A stretch of 64,000 bases of DNA from Phycisphaerae bacterium (GCA_030429705.1 JAUIES010000001.1:310001-374000); one strand, 5' to 3'. Counted from the stretch's first letter, positions 1 to 9,410 are shown. Program-made: numbers and translations. The notes: a model not told the origin generated them from the sequence alone.

Positions 1-1
1 G

Positions 2-670
2 CCCGATGCCAACTTGGACGGCGTGGTGGACGGCAAAGACTTCATCCTCTGGAATGCGCACAAGTTCACCAACAGGCCGAATCGACATGTCTCAAAAGGC
101 GACTTCAATCGCGATGGATTTGGTGACGGTGTCGACTTTGTCGTTTGGAACAGCCAGAAATTTACTGAGCAAGGTGTGACCACGGTTGACAGCCGAACTT
201 CGATCCACGATCTCGCGACTGTAACTTCCGCGGTCGGCGGTGTTGCAGGCGATGGTGTGCCTGACCTCGTCTATGACAACAATACCGGCATCATGTCCAT
301 CGACCTGGATGGCGCCACCACCACCGTCGCGGTTGTCGTCGAAGGGCAGGACGGCAGCAACGCCGGGATGGACTGGGTTGATGGTGCGGCTGTTGGGTCA
401 ACAAACTTCCCCGGCTTCCTCCAATTGACGCAGGGATACGCTGGGGGGGCCGAACATTATGTCGTGACTTCCACACTCACCGGCATTGAGTTTGCCAACA
501 GCCTGTTCACGATGAGTGACTATGGCACCGGCCTGACCATGAACGATTTCGGCGAGGTCTTCATCGCGCTCGATGACGGCACAATCTATTCGACCAATGT
601 CATCCCCGCGCCCGGAGCCGTGACCTTGATTGCCTTGGGAGGTCTGATCGCAACCCGTCGCCGACGGTAA
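2..670 (+). CDS. Secreted dockerin-repeat protein with PEP-CTERM-like tail (5' truncated)
   Basis: The reading frame is open from the window edge, so the N-terminus lies outside. The first ~60 visible residues hold two dockerin-type calcium-binding repeats: 'DANLDGVVDGKDFILWN', then 'GDFNRDGFGDGVDFVVWN'. A beta-rich region with no recognised domain follows. The C-terminus reads 'IPAPGAVTLIALGGLIATRR' and then two more Arg, which is a P-x-P-G / hydrophobic helix / poly-Arg sorting signal of PEP-CTERM type. Such proteins are exported and usually processed by an exosortase-like enzyme; none is in the window. A dockerin pair upstream of a CTERM tail suggests a cell-surface or matrix protein. The function of the missing N-terminal part is unknown. 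Confidence 0.8.
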   Translation, partial: PDANLDGVVDGKDFILWNAHKFTNRPNRHVSKGDFNRDGFGDGVDFVVWNSQKFTEQGVTTVDSRTSIHDLATVTSAVGGVAGDGVPDLVYDNNTGIMSIDLDGATTTVAVVVEGQDGSNAGMDWVDGAAVGSTNFPGFLQLTQGYAGGAEHYVVTSTLTGIEFANSLFTMSDYGTGLTMNDFGEVFIALDDGTIYSTNVIPAPGAVTLIALGGLIATRRRR

Positions 671-759
671 TCCACGAGCCGACTCGGCCCAAATCGCACA
701 ATCTAGATTCGTACTTTTGCTGAATTTTTCGCAAAAGAAATCTAAAAGGAGAGAGAGCC

Positions 760-1560
760 ATGAAGTTTCAAACCGCATTAAATTTCGTTTCTTCCATCGT
801 ACTGGTCACCATCACCGGTACTGCGTCTGCCGGCGTTTCAACGATCACGCTCGACGGCGTGCTCAATGGAAACGACAACTATTCAACCGAAGAGTCTGTC
901 AGTTGGTACCAAGGCCATCAAAGCAACAACAGCATCTATGGCGACTTCAACAACCAACTCGGCACTACGAAAATCCGATACGGCACTGGCACGCTCGCTG
1001 GCGAGACTGGCGTGCAGTATTTCTTCCTGCATGTTCATGCTCCATTGGCAGCGAAAAACATGATCTGGGAGAACCGCGATTGGAGCGGTGGCCCCATCGC
1101 CAACACCGATCCCAATGCTGGACTCACCGAAGACGATGTGTCGTCTTATCGCACGCATCATGAAACGCACCATAACCCCTTCACAATGAACCTTGATTTT
1201 AACGGCGCAACCGGCAGCGAAAAGTTGATCTTTGTTGATGACGACGGTGATGAAGTCTTTGAGGCAGACCTCGCTGGCAACGCCGACAATATGTTCGGCC
1301 TGCTCGGCTTCAAGGATTCGGTCGACTTCCTGTTCGACAACAACCTTGCCACGGAGAACCTGAGCCTGGCGCGCCATCGCACCATGTCATTCGAGTTCAT
1401 GTTCGAACTCGACGCGACCAAGAACGACGCCCTGCTCGACCTCGTCCGCAACGGCATCGAGTTCCACCTATCGCCTGAGCGCGGCATCCCGGTCCCGACC
1501 CCAGGGTCGGCCATGCTCCTCGGCCTCGGCGGCATCGCAGCCATGCGTCGTCGACGCTAA
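760..1560 (+). CDS. Secreted PEP-CTERM-like protein, unknown function
   Basis: A 266-residue protein. The start is supported by a strong Shine-Dalgarno (AAAGGAGAG) just upstream and by a clear signal peptide (Lys-containing n-region, hydrophobic VSSIVLVTITGTASA, cleavage after ASA). The middle is rich in Asp, Asn and Gly with no family I recognise. The end reads 'VPTPGSAMLLGLGGIAAMRR' plus two Arg, the same tail class as the protein just upstream. It is likely exported and retained or sorted at the envelope. It lies 89 bp after the upstream gene and is followed by a Rho-independent terminator. Confidence 0.85.
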   Translation: MKFQTALNFVSSIVLVTITGTASAGVSTITLDGVLNGNDNYSTEESVSWYQGHQSNNSIYGDFNNQLGTTKIRYGTGTLAGETGVQYFFLHVHAPLAAKNMIWENRDWSGGPIANTDPNAGLTEDDVSSYRTHHETHHNPFTMNLDFNGATGSEKLIFVDDDGDEVFEADLAGNADNMFGLLGFKDSVDFLFDNNLATENLSLARHRTMSFEFMFELDATKNDALLDLVRNGIEFHLSPERGIPVPTPGSAMLLGLGGIAAMRRRR

Positions 1561-1603
1561 CGCCTGAGTCGACCTGACTGACAGACATTTGATCGTCCGC
1601 GCG

Positions 1604-1632
1604 GCCCGCTCACCCGAGCGGGCTGTTTTTTT
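1604..1632 (+). terminator. Rho-independent terminator
   Basis: A 7-bp stem, GCCCGCT (1604-1610) with AGCGGGC (1617-1623), has a 6-nt loop and is followed by TGTTTTTTT. It ends the transcript of the CTERM protein at 760-1560. Confidence 0.85.
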
Positions 1633-1739
1633 CACTGCGTAAGACTTTCTCCGCCTCGAGTGTGTTGACCTGCTCCATGAGGACGCTTCGTTCTGCTTGC
1701 TTGGTAGCATGATCGCGTGCCGATTGATAGACTCGCTGC

Positions 1740-4409
1740 GTGATTGAGCAGATTGGACCATTCAAAACGGTGCGAGAGGTCGGCCGGGGCGGCATGGGAG
1801 TGGTGTATCTCGCCCGTGATACACGACTTGACCGAGATGTGGCGATTAAGGCTTTGCCCGCTACGCTCGCATCCGAGCCCGCTCGCCTCGAACGCTTTGA
1901 GCGCGAAGCGAAAACACTGGCCCAGCTCAACCATCCCAATATCGGGCAGATTTATGGCATCGAAGAACAGGATGGATGCAAGTATCTGATCCTCGAATAT
2001 GTCGAGGGTGAAACGCTGGCCGATCGACTCGATCGCGGCCCGATGCCGGTCGATGAAGCGATCGAAACTGCGTGCGCGATTGCGCTCGGGCTCGAAGCGG
2101 CCCACGACGCGAGCGTGATCCACCGCGATCTCAAGCCTGCCAACATCAAGATCACGCCTGATGGCAAGGTCAAGGTACTCGACTTCGGCCTCGCTAAGGC
2201 CGACGAGGGGACGAACACCATCTCCAGTATGACGGGGGTGCCAGGTTCACCGAGCCAGTCGCCAACACTGACAAGCCCACAGCCTGTGCACTCGCCGACC
2301 AGCCCCGGTGCAATCCTGGGAACGGCTCCGTACATGAGCCCTGAGCAAGCCAGAGGCCGGTCTGTCGACAAACGCACAGATGTCTGGTCGTTTGGCGTGA
2401 TGCTGTACGAGATGCTGACCGGCATCGGCCCGTTCCATGGCGAGACCGCGAGCGATTCGATCGGCGCGGTGCTGCACAAGGACATTGATCTGGATAAATT
2501 GCCGTCGAGTGTTTCGCCGAGTGTTCATCGTGTGCTTCGTCATTGCCTCGAACGCGACAAAACCCAACGCTATCGGGATATCGGAGATGTGCGGATCGAG
2601 TTGCTCCAGAGTGACGAACCGCTCGATGTCGCTCGCAAACAACCGGCGATGTCTCGTGGAACTCTGATGATGACTGTGCTTGTAACGGCTGTGGTTGCAG
2701 CCGCCATCGCAGGTTCTGCAGGGTGGATGGCATCTCAGCGATCGATCCCCGAGCCCGAACGCGTTGTTCGCAAATTTGTTGTGTATACCGTTGATACCGA
2801 ATCTCAATTTGATGCCATCTCGCCACGGATTTCTCCCGATGGCATGAAAATTGCGTTTATTGAGAACGATGCGATTTGCGTGCGTGACCTTGCCACATTC
2901 GAGATCCAGACCATCGTCGAAGCGAAAGGGCTGCGACGGGTGACATGGTCACCTGACGGTCGATCACTCGCTTACACCACTGGTTCGTCGATGTTCCGCG
3001 TACCGGCGACGGGTGGAGGATCGACGAAAATCGGGGACCTGGATACCGCATTCGACTTTGCGTGGGACGATGCAGACCGCCTGTTGTTTGGTGATGAGGA
3101 CAGTGCATTTAATGAGCCAAGCATCGCCGCGATTCCAGCCCGAGGCGGAACAACTGAACGACTCATCACGGCGAGCGAAGAAGAAGTCATCGACTTTCAC
3201 GCAGTTGCGGCAATACCGGGTACCGATGTCATTGTCTATGTTCGCCACCTTTCCGATCAAAGGACACCGATCGAGGCTTGGGACGGCGAACGAACAGTTG
3301 TGATTGGCGATTTCGAGGACACGATGGCAGCGGTCCCGGTGTGGTCGCCGAGCGGACACATCCTGTTCTCACGGGGTTTCGGCGAACGCTCTATCTGGGC
3401 GGTGCCCTTTTCACCCGTGCGTATGGAAGTCACCGGCGATCCGTTCCTCGTGCAAGCAGACGCATCATCGCCGTCAGTTTCGGCGAGTGGCACGCTCGCG
3501 TTTGCGCGCGGATCGCCTGGGATGAGCGGCGAACTGATTTGGATCTTGTCCGATGGATCGATCGAGACCATTGGCAATGGCGGCGAATTCGTCACAGCCC
3601 CCGTCGTCTCACCGGACGGAACGCGCATCGCGTTCGCAGCCGGATCGACACCAGCCGACCTCGAGATCTGGGTGCGCGATCTTGAACGCGGCATCAACAC
3701 ACGCATCTCGTCAAGCGACGGATTCGTGTTTCCTTCAGCTTGGTCACCCGATGGCACCGAAATCGCCGTCATGAGTTTTGACCCATCGAACCGCGAGACC
3801 GGCCAGCAGACCATGTTCCTGGCCTCGGACGGCTCGGGACCGACGCACGAAGTGTATCCGGGCTTGCTCGCTGCGTTCGATCAGGATTGGACACACGCGG
3901 TGCAGGTGAGCGATCCTCGAGGCGGCCGCGTGAATATCGCTGTGGTTGATCTCGCCGAGCGAACGGTGATCGGCGAGATCTCCTCGACCCAAGGAAACTT
4001 TCTGTTTCTCTCGATCAGTCCGGACGGTGCGTATTTGCTCTATGAATCGAGTGAGTCGGGCGAGCAGCAGGTCTATTGCACTCGGTTCCCGAGCGGCGAG
4101 GGACGATGGCAAGTGTCGTCAGAGGGGGGCAGGCAACCGAAGTGGTCGCCCGATGGAAGCACCGTGTACTACCAAAACAATGATGCAGACCTGATGACCG
4201 TCGAGGTGACCCACGAGCCAACGCTTCGCTTCGGCATTCCTCGGCGTGCCTTTGATGTCAGTCCAAATCTTGCCGATTTCGCGTACATCAGCCCCGCCCC
4301 AGACGGCGAACGGTTCGTCTCAGTGCGCAGCCGCGATGAGGATGCCACCGGGAACGGCAGTCAAATCCTCATGATCGAGAACTGGTTCGATGAGTTTCGT
4401 AAGCGGTGA
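1740..4409 (+). CDS. Ser/Thr protein kinase (PknB-like) with TolB/PD40 beta-propeller
   Basis: An 889-residue GTG-start protein. The kinase domain spans about residues 5-290: Gly loop GRGGMG (15-20), Lys37 in VAIK, HRDLKPAN (128-135), DFG (148-150) and SPEQ (200-203). The segment between DFG and SPEQ carries an unusually long Ser/Pro/Thr-rich insert (about 155-190), a possible autophosphorylation loop. One transmembrane helix lies at about 309-330. Beyond it, repeated 'SPDG-x-x-I/L-A/Y' motifs mark PD40/WD40-like blades of a propeller filling residues ~345-889. Known relatives are membrane-anchored Hanks-type kinases with an exported sensor propeller, which are abundant in planctomycetes. The ligand and substrates cannot be read from the sequence. 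Confidence 0.93.
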   Translation: MIEQIGPFKTVREVGRGGMGVVYLARDTRLDRDVAIKALPATLASEPARLERFEREAKTLAQLNHPNIGQIYGIEEQDGCKYLILEYVEGETLADRLDRGPMPVDEAIETACAIALGLEAAHDASVIHRDLKPANIKITPDGKVKVLDFGLAKADEGTNTISSMTGVPGSPSQSPTLTSPQPVHSPTSPGAILGTAPYMSPEQARGRSVDKRTDVWSFGVMLYEMLTGIGPFHGETASDSIGAVLHKDIDLDKLPSSVSPSVHRVLRHCLERDKTQRYRDIGDVRIELLQSDEPLDVARKQPAMSRGTLMMTVLVTAVVAAAIAGSAGWMASQRSIPEPERVVRKFVVYTVDTESQFDAISPRISPDGMKIAFIENDAICVRDLATFEIQTIVEAKGLRRVTWSPDGRSLAYTTGSSMFRVPATGGGSTKIGDLDTAFDFAWDDADRLLFGDEDSAFNEPSIAAIPARGGTTERLITASEEEVIDFHAVAAIPGTDVIVYVRHLSDQRTPIEAWDGERTVVIGDFEDTMAAVPVWSPSGHILFSRGFGERSIWAVPFSPVRMEVTGDPFLVQADASSPSVSASGTLAFARGSPGMSGELIWILSDGSIETIGNGGEFVTAPVVSPDGTRIAFAAGSTPADLEIWVRDLERGINTRISSSDGFVFPSAWSPDGTEIAVMSFDPSNRETGQQTMFLASDGSGPTHEVYPGLLAAFDQDWTHAVQVSDPRGGRVNIAVVDLAERTVIGEISSTQGNFLFLSISPDGAYLLYESSESGEQQVYCTRFPSGEGRWQVSSEGGRQPKWSPDGSTVYYQNNDADLMTVEVTHEPTLRFGIPRRAFDVSPNLADFAYISPAPDGERFVSVRSRDEDATGNGSQILMIENWFDEFRKR

Positions 4410-4536
4410 GACTCGTGATGAGTGCATTTCATCAGCAGTCCAGTTCATCGAGAATCGCATCGAGCGGCTCCCTTGCTGCGGTCATGTTGTAGTAGCAATG
4501 CTGGCGGTGTGCAAACGCTCTGCACTACACTCACCC

Positions 4537-6057
4537 ATGCCGACAGACGACAAGCCGACGATCCTCCTGACCGGCGCGACCGGTTATATCGGTGGCCGCG
4601 TCGCGCCTCGGTTGCTCGATCTCGGGTACCGCGTGCGATGCGTTTCGCGATGCCGATCCAAGGTCGGGGCTCGGCCTTGGGCGGATCGTGACGGCGTCGA
4701 ACTTTTCGAAGGTGATGTTGGCGATCGCGCGGCCATGACTGAAGTGATGACCGGCTGTTCGGCCGCGTATTACTTCGTCCACTCCATGAATGTGGCCGGT
4801 TCCGCGTATCGCGAGCGGGATCTGGCGATGGCGCGTTCATTCGGTTCGGCGGCTGCTGATGCCGGTGTTTCGCGCCTGCTCTATCTGGGGGGGCTTGGTG
4901 AAACCGGGTCGGGCTTGAGCAAGCACCTTGCATCGCGGCGTGAGGTGGAAGACGCGCTCGGCGAGGGCGGGGTCCCGGTGACTGTCCTGCGGGCCGCGAT
5001 GATCATCGGCTCGGGCTCGGCATCGTTCGAGATTTTGCGTTATCTCGTCGAGCGGCTTCCGATCATGATCACGCCGCGCTGGGTCCACACCGAGTCACAG
5101 CCCATTGCGGTGCGCGATGTCCTGCACTACCTGATCACCGCGCTCGATACACCGGGGACGATCGGTCGAACGATTGATATCGGTGGTCCTGATGTGCTCG
5201 GGTATGCCGAGGTCATGAGGCAAATGGCTGAGGCCCTGGGTTTGCCGCGCCGCATCATCATCCCTGTTCCCGTGCTGACGCCGCGGTTGAGTTCTTTGTG
5301 GATTCACCTGGTCACGCCGCTGGATGCTTCGATAGCGCGGCCGCTCGCCGAGGGACTCAAGAACCGCGTCGTGTGCCGCAATGATGACGCGTTGGGATTG
5401 ATGCCGCATGCGTGCCTGACGGTACGTGCGGCGATGGATGCGGCGCTTGCGCAAGACCGTGCGGACACCGTCGAGACCGCCTGGTCGGATGCGGGCGTGA
5501 TGCCCGGCGACCCGGTCTGGGCGGGGGGAACGGTGTTTGTCGATCGACGCACGATCGAGGTCGAGGCTTCGCGCGAAGACACCTGGGCGGCTGTGTGTTC
5601 ACTGGGGGGGCGACAAGGGTATTTCTCAGCCGACTGGCTCTGGCGGCTGCGTGGGATGATGGATCGCTTGGTCGGTGGGCCGGGCCTGCGCCGCGGGCGA
5701 CGCAGCGGCAAGGATCTGCGGCTCGGTGATTCGCTTGATTTCTGGCGTGTGACGGCAATCGACCCGCAGGCCCGCCTTGAACTGACTGCCGAGATGAAAC
5801 TGCCAGGCATCGCGACGCTGACGCTGGAGGTTGAGCCTGCGGCTGACGAACCTGCCAAACCAGACGAACAAGGCGAACAAGACGAACGAGATGAACTTGG
5901 CGAACCGGGTCGCTCCAGGATTGTGATGACCGCCCGGTTCCGCCCGACCGGCCTCTTCGGCATCGCGTACTGGTACGCCGTCCTCCCCCTCCACGGCATC
6001 ACTTTTCGCGGGATGCTCAAGGGGATGGCGAAGGCGGCGTGTGCTCGTTCTGAATGA
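4537..6057 (+). CDS. NAD(P)-binding SDR (NmrA/YbjT-like) with C-terminal DUF2867
   Basis: The 506-residue protein starts at the ATG at 4537; the open frame extends upstream but the Rossmann fold begins only here. LTGATGYIGG (residues 11-20) is the G-x-x-G-x-x-G nucleotide-binding motif, followed by a conserved VRCVSR-type segment. The N-terminal ~300 residues resemble NmrA-like/YbjT atypical SDRs. The C-terminal ~170 residues match the layout of the START-like DUF2867 domain. A strongly acidic insert rich in Asp, Glu and Pro (about residues 432-462) interrupts the C-terminal domain. Substrate unknown. It is preceded by the kinase gene with a 127-bp gap. Confidence 0.88.
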   Translation: MPTDDKPTILLTGATGYIGGRVAPRLLDLGYRVRCVSRCRSKVGARPWADRDGVELFEGDVGDRAAMTEVMTGCSAAYYFVHSMNVAGSAYRERDLAMARSFGSAAADAGVSRLLYLGGLGETGSGLSKHLASRREVEDALGEGGVPVTVLRAAMIIGSGSASFEILRYLVERLPIMITPRWVHTESQPIAVRDVLHYLITALDTPGTIGRTIDIGGPDVLGYAEVMRQMAEALGLPRRIIIPVPVLTPRLSSLWIHLVTPLDASIARPLAEGLKNRVVCRNDDALGLMPHACLTVRAAMDAALAQDRADTVETAWSDAGVMPGDPVWAGGTVFVDRRTIEVEASREDTWAAVCSLGGRQGYFSADWLWRLRGMMDRLVGGPGLRRGRRSGKDLRLGDSLDFWRVTAIDPQARLELTAEMKLPGIATLTLEVEPAADEPAKPDEQGEQDERDELGEPGRSRIVMTARFRPTGLFGIAYWYAVLPLHGITFRGMLKGMAKAACARSE

Positions 6058-6090
6058 GAACGACACCTGAAGCCGTCTCACGGCGCGGCG

Positions 6091-6259
6091 GCATGCTTCT
6101 GCTGTATTCTGAGCGAACATGGACTGGTGCCGATGCCAACTGTTGATTGAGGCCATGAGGTTGGCATGGACTTGAGACGAAGCACCGAGGGCTGAATGCA
6201 AACTGCGATGGCACGGTCAGGCGTGCCTGAGAGGATGAGCGAGCATTTGTGCCACCCCC
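6091..6259 (+). repeat. Dispersed ~170-bp repeat, copy A
   Basis: This segment can be aligned over its length with 7358-7533. Shared blocks include GCATGGACT (6163-6171), GCCATGA (6152-6158), ACCGAGG (6184-6190) and the right end GTGCCACCCCC (6249-6259). The left end of this copy is more degraded. The repeat is non-coding in appearance and sits in the gap between convergent genes. Confidence 0.6.
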
Positions 6260-6459
6260 GACTTAGGTAACTGGTTAAGAATATGTGCTATGGCCAGCGA
6301 GTATTCCAGTCGGCCATGCGAGAGGCTCATGATTTCCACACACCGAACCACGCACGACTCGAAGTCTCGCTGTGCGAGCCACACATGGGCATCAACACCG
6401 ACCAACCGCCCCATCATGACTATCCGAACCATGGCGTTCCGTTGATGTCTGCGTCAAAT
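6260..6459. other. Intergenic remainder, no supported gene
   Basis: Rest of the 457-bp gap between convergent genes. Short open frames exist on both strands (6217-6432 minus, 6283-6477 plus), but neither has a convincing ribosome binding site or recognisable protein features, and the minus one runs into the repeat. Confidence 0.4.
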
Positions 6460-6487
6460 GAAAAGCCGCGGCCCTGAGACCGCGGCT
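6460..6487 (-). terminator. Rho-independent terminator of the minus-strand CTERM gene
   Basis: A perfect 8-bp stem AGCCGCGG (6464-6471) / CCGCGGCT (6480-6487) is followed, on the minus strand, by TTTTCATTT. It lies 28 bp beyond the stop of the gene at 6515-7099. Confidence 0.85.
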
Positions 6488-6514
6488 GCGTGATTCGTTC
6501 TTGAATTCTTGGAA

Positions 6515-7099
6515 TCAGCGTCGCCGCCGGCGCGAGACTAGCCCTGCCACTCCGAGCAGTGCGAGTGTACCCGGTGCGGGAACAACTTCGAAGGTAAAAT
6601 GGTCGATCAGGTATGTGGCACCACCAGCTCCGAATTGAGAGAACATAACGCTTTTGATGCCTGCTGCATCGACGCTGATGAACGATTCGGTGACTGTGCT
6701 GGCCGAGCCGAGTGATGAGCCGGTTCCGCCGGCACCGTCGAACGCCTCAATCATGATGCCGCTGCCGATATTGCCAAAATCGATGAACGCGCCCGCAGTC
6801 GTCGCAGTACCGATGAAGTCGACGATGAGAGGGTTGGTGAATCCTTCCCCGTCAAACAGGCCCTGAGGATCGCTCGGGAAGATCGGTCCCGATGCGGTGA
6901 CCAGTGTCGGACCCGGGCCGCTCAGGGTTGAGAAAACCACACCGAGTCCCGCGTATTGGTCGGTCACAATGGTGCCAGAGAGTGCACCGAGATCATCAAA
7001 TGTGATGACCTCACCCACGGCTGTCGTGGCGGTGATGACGCATGTCGCTGTAAATGCACTGGTAACAACACCAAGCCGGGCAAATCTTCTTTCAATCAC
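6515..7099 (-). CDS. Secreted PEP-CTERM-like protein
   Basis: A 194-residue protein with an N-terminal signal peptide (Arg-rich n-region, hydrophobic VVTSAFTATCVITATTAVG). The beta-rich body begins VITFDDLGALSGTIV, typical of CTERM proteins with a jelly-roll-like fold. The tail is 'VVPAPGTLALLGVAGLVSRR' plus three Arg. AGAGGAG lies upstream of the ATG. It belongs to the same sorted-protein class as those at 2-670, 760-1560 and 42603-43301. Function unknown. Confidence 0.88.
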   Translation of the reverse strand: MIERRFARLGVVTSAFTATCVITATTAVGEVITFDDLGALSGTIVTDQYAGLGVVFSTLSGPGPTLVTASGPIFPSDPQGLFDGEGFTNPLIVDFIGTATTAGAFIDFGNIGSGIMIEAFDGAGGTGSSLGSASTVTESFISVDAAGIKSVMFSQFGAGGATYLIDHFTFEVVPAPGTLALLGVAGLVSRRRRR

Positions 7100-7170
7100 A
7101 ACGCTCTCCTCTGTACGAGTTAGTGCTTTGTGTCCTCAAACGCAATAGACACTCTTCAGTTCTCTAAAAC

Positions 7171-7344
7171 CTACTTCCTCATTGCGACTTCGGCCAGCAA
7201 TATCCCCTTGAATCTCAGAATTATTGCGCAGCACCTCATAATTGTATTCGCAACTTGTTCTGGGCCGAGTTCTTTGGCTTGATCGAAGAGATTGACGATG
7301 ACGATCCCGAAGAATGCACCGATGGGGATTGCTGATTCGATCAT
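7171..7344 (-). CDS. Possible small hydrophobic protein (57 aa)
   Basis: A minus-strand frame from ATG at 7344 to TAG at 7171. The predicted peptide begins MIESAIPIGAFFGIVIVNLF and has a second hydrophobic stretch (CCAIILRFKGILLAEVA). A weak GGA lies 7 nt upstream of the start. It could be a small membrane protein or a relic of a longer gene. I recognise no family, and the evidence is only length, composition and a marginal ribosome binding site. Confidence 0.25.
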   Translation of the reverse strand: MIESAIPIGAFFGIVIVNLFDQAKELGPEQVANTIMRCCAIILRFKGILLAEVAMRK

Positions 7345-7357
7345 CACTGATTCCGGA

Positions 7358-7533
7358 GGGGTGCCATGCTCACGCTGTCTTCGGCGCGCGCATCGCTTCG
7401 TGCAGACGGCCAGTTATTGGTTGAAGCCATGAAGTTGACATGGACTACGGACCAAACACCGAGGTCCGAAGCCAAACTTCGGTGGCATGGGCAGGGGTGC
7501 GCGAGATGACGAGTGAGCAGTGGTGCCACCCCC
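7358..7533 (+). repeat. Dispersed ~170-bp repeat, copy B, with imperfect terminal inverted repeats
   Basis: The better-preserved copy of the element at 6091-6259. The left end GGGGTG (7358-7363) plus TGCTCAC (7367-7373) is mirrored at the right by GTGAGCA (7513-7519) plus CACCCC (7527-7532). It lies in the gap between the CTERM gene and the TPR lipoprotein gene. No transposase is encoded in or near it. Confidence 0.6.
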
Positions 7534-7736
7534 GCCGTCTGCCCTCGATAGCCAAAAGCCACCATGACCAGTTGCCCGTCGACGCTGTGTCGGTCGCGGC
7601 GGGACCGAGGGTTGTAGCGCACCCCGGTCGTTCCGGGGGGGTAGTGTCGTCGTACGACTTCGACTGCACTGCGTTGAGGTGCATGCACAACGAATCGCCA
7701 TCTGATTCTCGACCATCGAGACAATGACCTGATGTT

Positions 7737-9410
7737 CTACATCTCGGGAATGCACTTGCAACTCGTCGCGAGTTGCTCCTCGGCCCCGTTCCAGACGCGC
7801 TCGTATTCGCGGCGGACGACCATCGCTTCGTCGGTCCGGCCCTGCTCTTCGAGCGCCCGGCTGAGGCCAAAGAGCGACCATCCGTTGCCGGGCCACTTGT
7901 CGAGATCCTCGCGGAAGACGCGCTCGGCCTCGGCATAGTTGCCATTGAGGTGATACACCGCACCGAGTGTGTGCCGGGCAGGCTGCAGCCACAAGGGGGG
8001 CTCGCCATACCCGATCGTGTCTTCAACCGCGACCGCCAGTTCAAGCATGCTGGCCGCCGATTCGAGATTGCCCTGCTGGAGCGCGATCTCACCATCAATG
8101 AAGAAGTCGCTCGCCAGCAGAAACTGCGTTGAATAGCCGAACATACCAGTCACGGGCAGCGCCTTGACCTGCTCGCGAAACTTGGCCTGCTCTTCCGCGG
8201 CGCGATCAAAGTCTTTCTTCGCCGCGTACGCGATCGCCCGGTGCGAGCGCCACACCGCCGTCGTGAGCGGCAGGTAGGCCGGGGGGGTGGGCTCGGCGAG
8301 CAGTTCGTCCCAACGGCCGAACCTCTTGAGCACATCGTAACGCACGCACATCGACCAATCGACAAACGGCGCGAAGGCTTCGAGGACTTCCTCGGGGATG
8401 GCTTCCCAGACGAGATTGGCCGCTGACATCGCCTCTTCTTCCTGGCCCACCATCATCGCCGAGAACGCCAGCATGTGCGCGTTGTGGGCCATGTATCCGT
8501 GCTGAATCCCTTGGTGCGGCGAGAGCGCGCGGTACTTTGCGTCCGCCACCAGCGCCAACTGGTTCTGCTCGATCGATCGGTGCCACATCCCCACCTGCAC
8601 ATAGATATGCGACGGCATGTGCTGCATGTGCCCACTCATGGGCACGCGACCCGCTAAGTTGTCAGCGGCCGCGATGCCACGTTCCTTGTCGTTGCTCGGT
8701 TCGATCGCGTGGATATACAAGTGATTGGCGCCCGGGTGATAAGGGTTGGCCGCCATGACCGACTCAAGCACACGCACGATCTCGTTGGTGTCTTCGCGGG
8801 CCGGCGAGCCGTCCGACTTGTAAAGTTTCCACGGGTGTTTCACCATGAGCGACTCGCCGTACATAGCTCCAATGTCAGCATCAGCCGGGTACCGGGCGTG
8901 CAGCGCGGCCATGGCATCAGAAAAAGACTGCTCGAGTTGCGTCCGGTCATCGGGCGGCGGATTCTGGTATCGAGCTGATAGTGCGTCGATCAATCCGCGC
9001 TCGGCCGCAGTCTCGTCATCAAGCGCCGCCTTGGCTTTTTCCATCGCTTCCCACGCTGCTGCTGACCGCGCTGGTGTCATGTAGAAATCGTTGTAGTTCG
9101 GCCCCTGCGCATAGGACACCCCCCACCACGCCATTGCGCAGTCGGGGTCGATCTCGGCTGCTTTGGTAAACGACCGCACCGCCTCGTCATGGTTGAACGC
9201 AAACAACCAGTTCAATCCCTGATTGAAATAGGCCTGCGCTTCGGCTGAATCGGTTGTGACCGATCGCTTGTGGTCACCCTCGCCCTCAAACAGTTGGGCA
9301 GGTGCGCCCAAGCCATACGCCGGCGGCCCACCGCCCGCCTCCGGCGCTGAAGAACAACCAGCAACCGTCAGACACAGACCGACGAACAACAGAAATTGAG
9401 TTCGATGCAT
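7737..9410 (-). CDS. TPR-repeat lipoprotein
   Basis: The start is placed at the ATG at 9410 because it opens a lipoprotein signal peptide: MHRTQFLLFVGLCLTVAGC, lipobox LTVAGC with Cys19. The open frame upstream of it lacks signal-like features. The mature protein (557 residues in total) is alpha-helical with TPR-like motifs, e.g. AYFNQGLNWLFAFNHDEA, AVRSFTKAAEIDPDCAMAWW and, near the C-terminus, HLNGNYAEAERVFREDL with DKWPGNGWSLFGLSRALEEQ. The protein ends with a short Cys-x-Cys tail (CKCIPEM). It is probably a periplasmic, membrane-anchored scaffold; the partner is unknown. Similar TPR proteins are common in planctomycetes and acidobacteria. Confidence 0.88.
   Translation of the reverse strand: MHRTQFLLFVGLCLTVAGCSSAPEAGGGPPAYGLGAPAQLFEGEGDHKRSVTTDSAEAQAYFNQGLNWLFAFNHDEAVRSFTKAAEIDPDCAMAWWGVSYAQGPNYNDFYMTPARSAAAWEAMEKAKAALDDETAAERGLIDALSARYQNPPPDDRTQLEQSFSDAMAALHARYPADADIGAMYGESLMVKHPWKLYKSDGSPAREDTNEIVRVLESVMAANPYHPGANHLYIHAIEPSNDKERGIAAADNLAGRVPMSGHMQHMPSHIYVQVGMWHRSIEQNQLALVADAKYRALSPHQGIQHGYMAHNAHMLAFSAMMVGQEEEAMSAANLVWEAIPEEVLEAFAPFVDWSMCVRYDVLKRFGRWDELLAEPTPPAYLPLTTAVWRSHRAIAYAAKKDFDRAAEEQAKFREQVKALPVTGMFGYSTQFLLASDFFIDGEIALQQGNLESAASMLELAVAVEDTIGYGEPPLWLQPARHTLGAVYHLNGNYAEAERVFREDLDKWPGNGWSLFGLSRALEEQGRTDEAMVVRREYERVWNGAEEQLATSCKCIPEM

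Noticed and set aside
6283-6477. A 64-codon plus-strand frame and a 71-codon minus-strand frame in the gap after the SDR gene
   Set aside because: No ribosome binding site, no recognisable features, and the minus frame runs into the dispersed repeat and the plus frame into the terminator.
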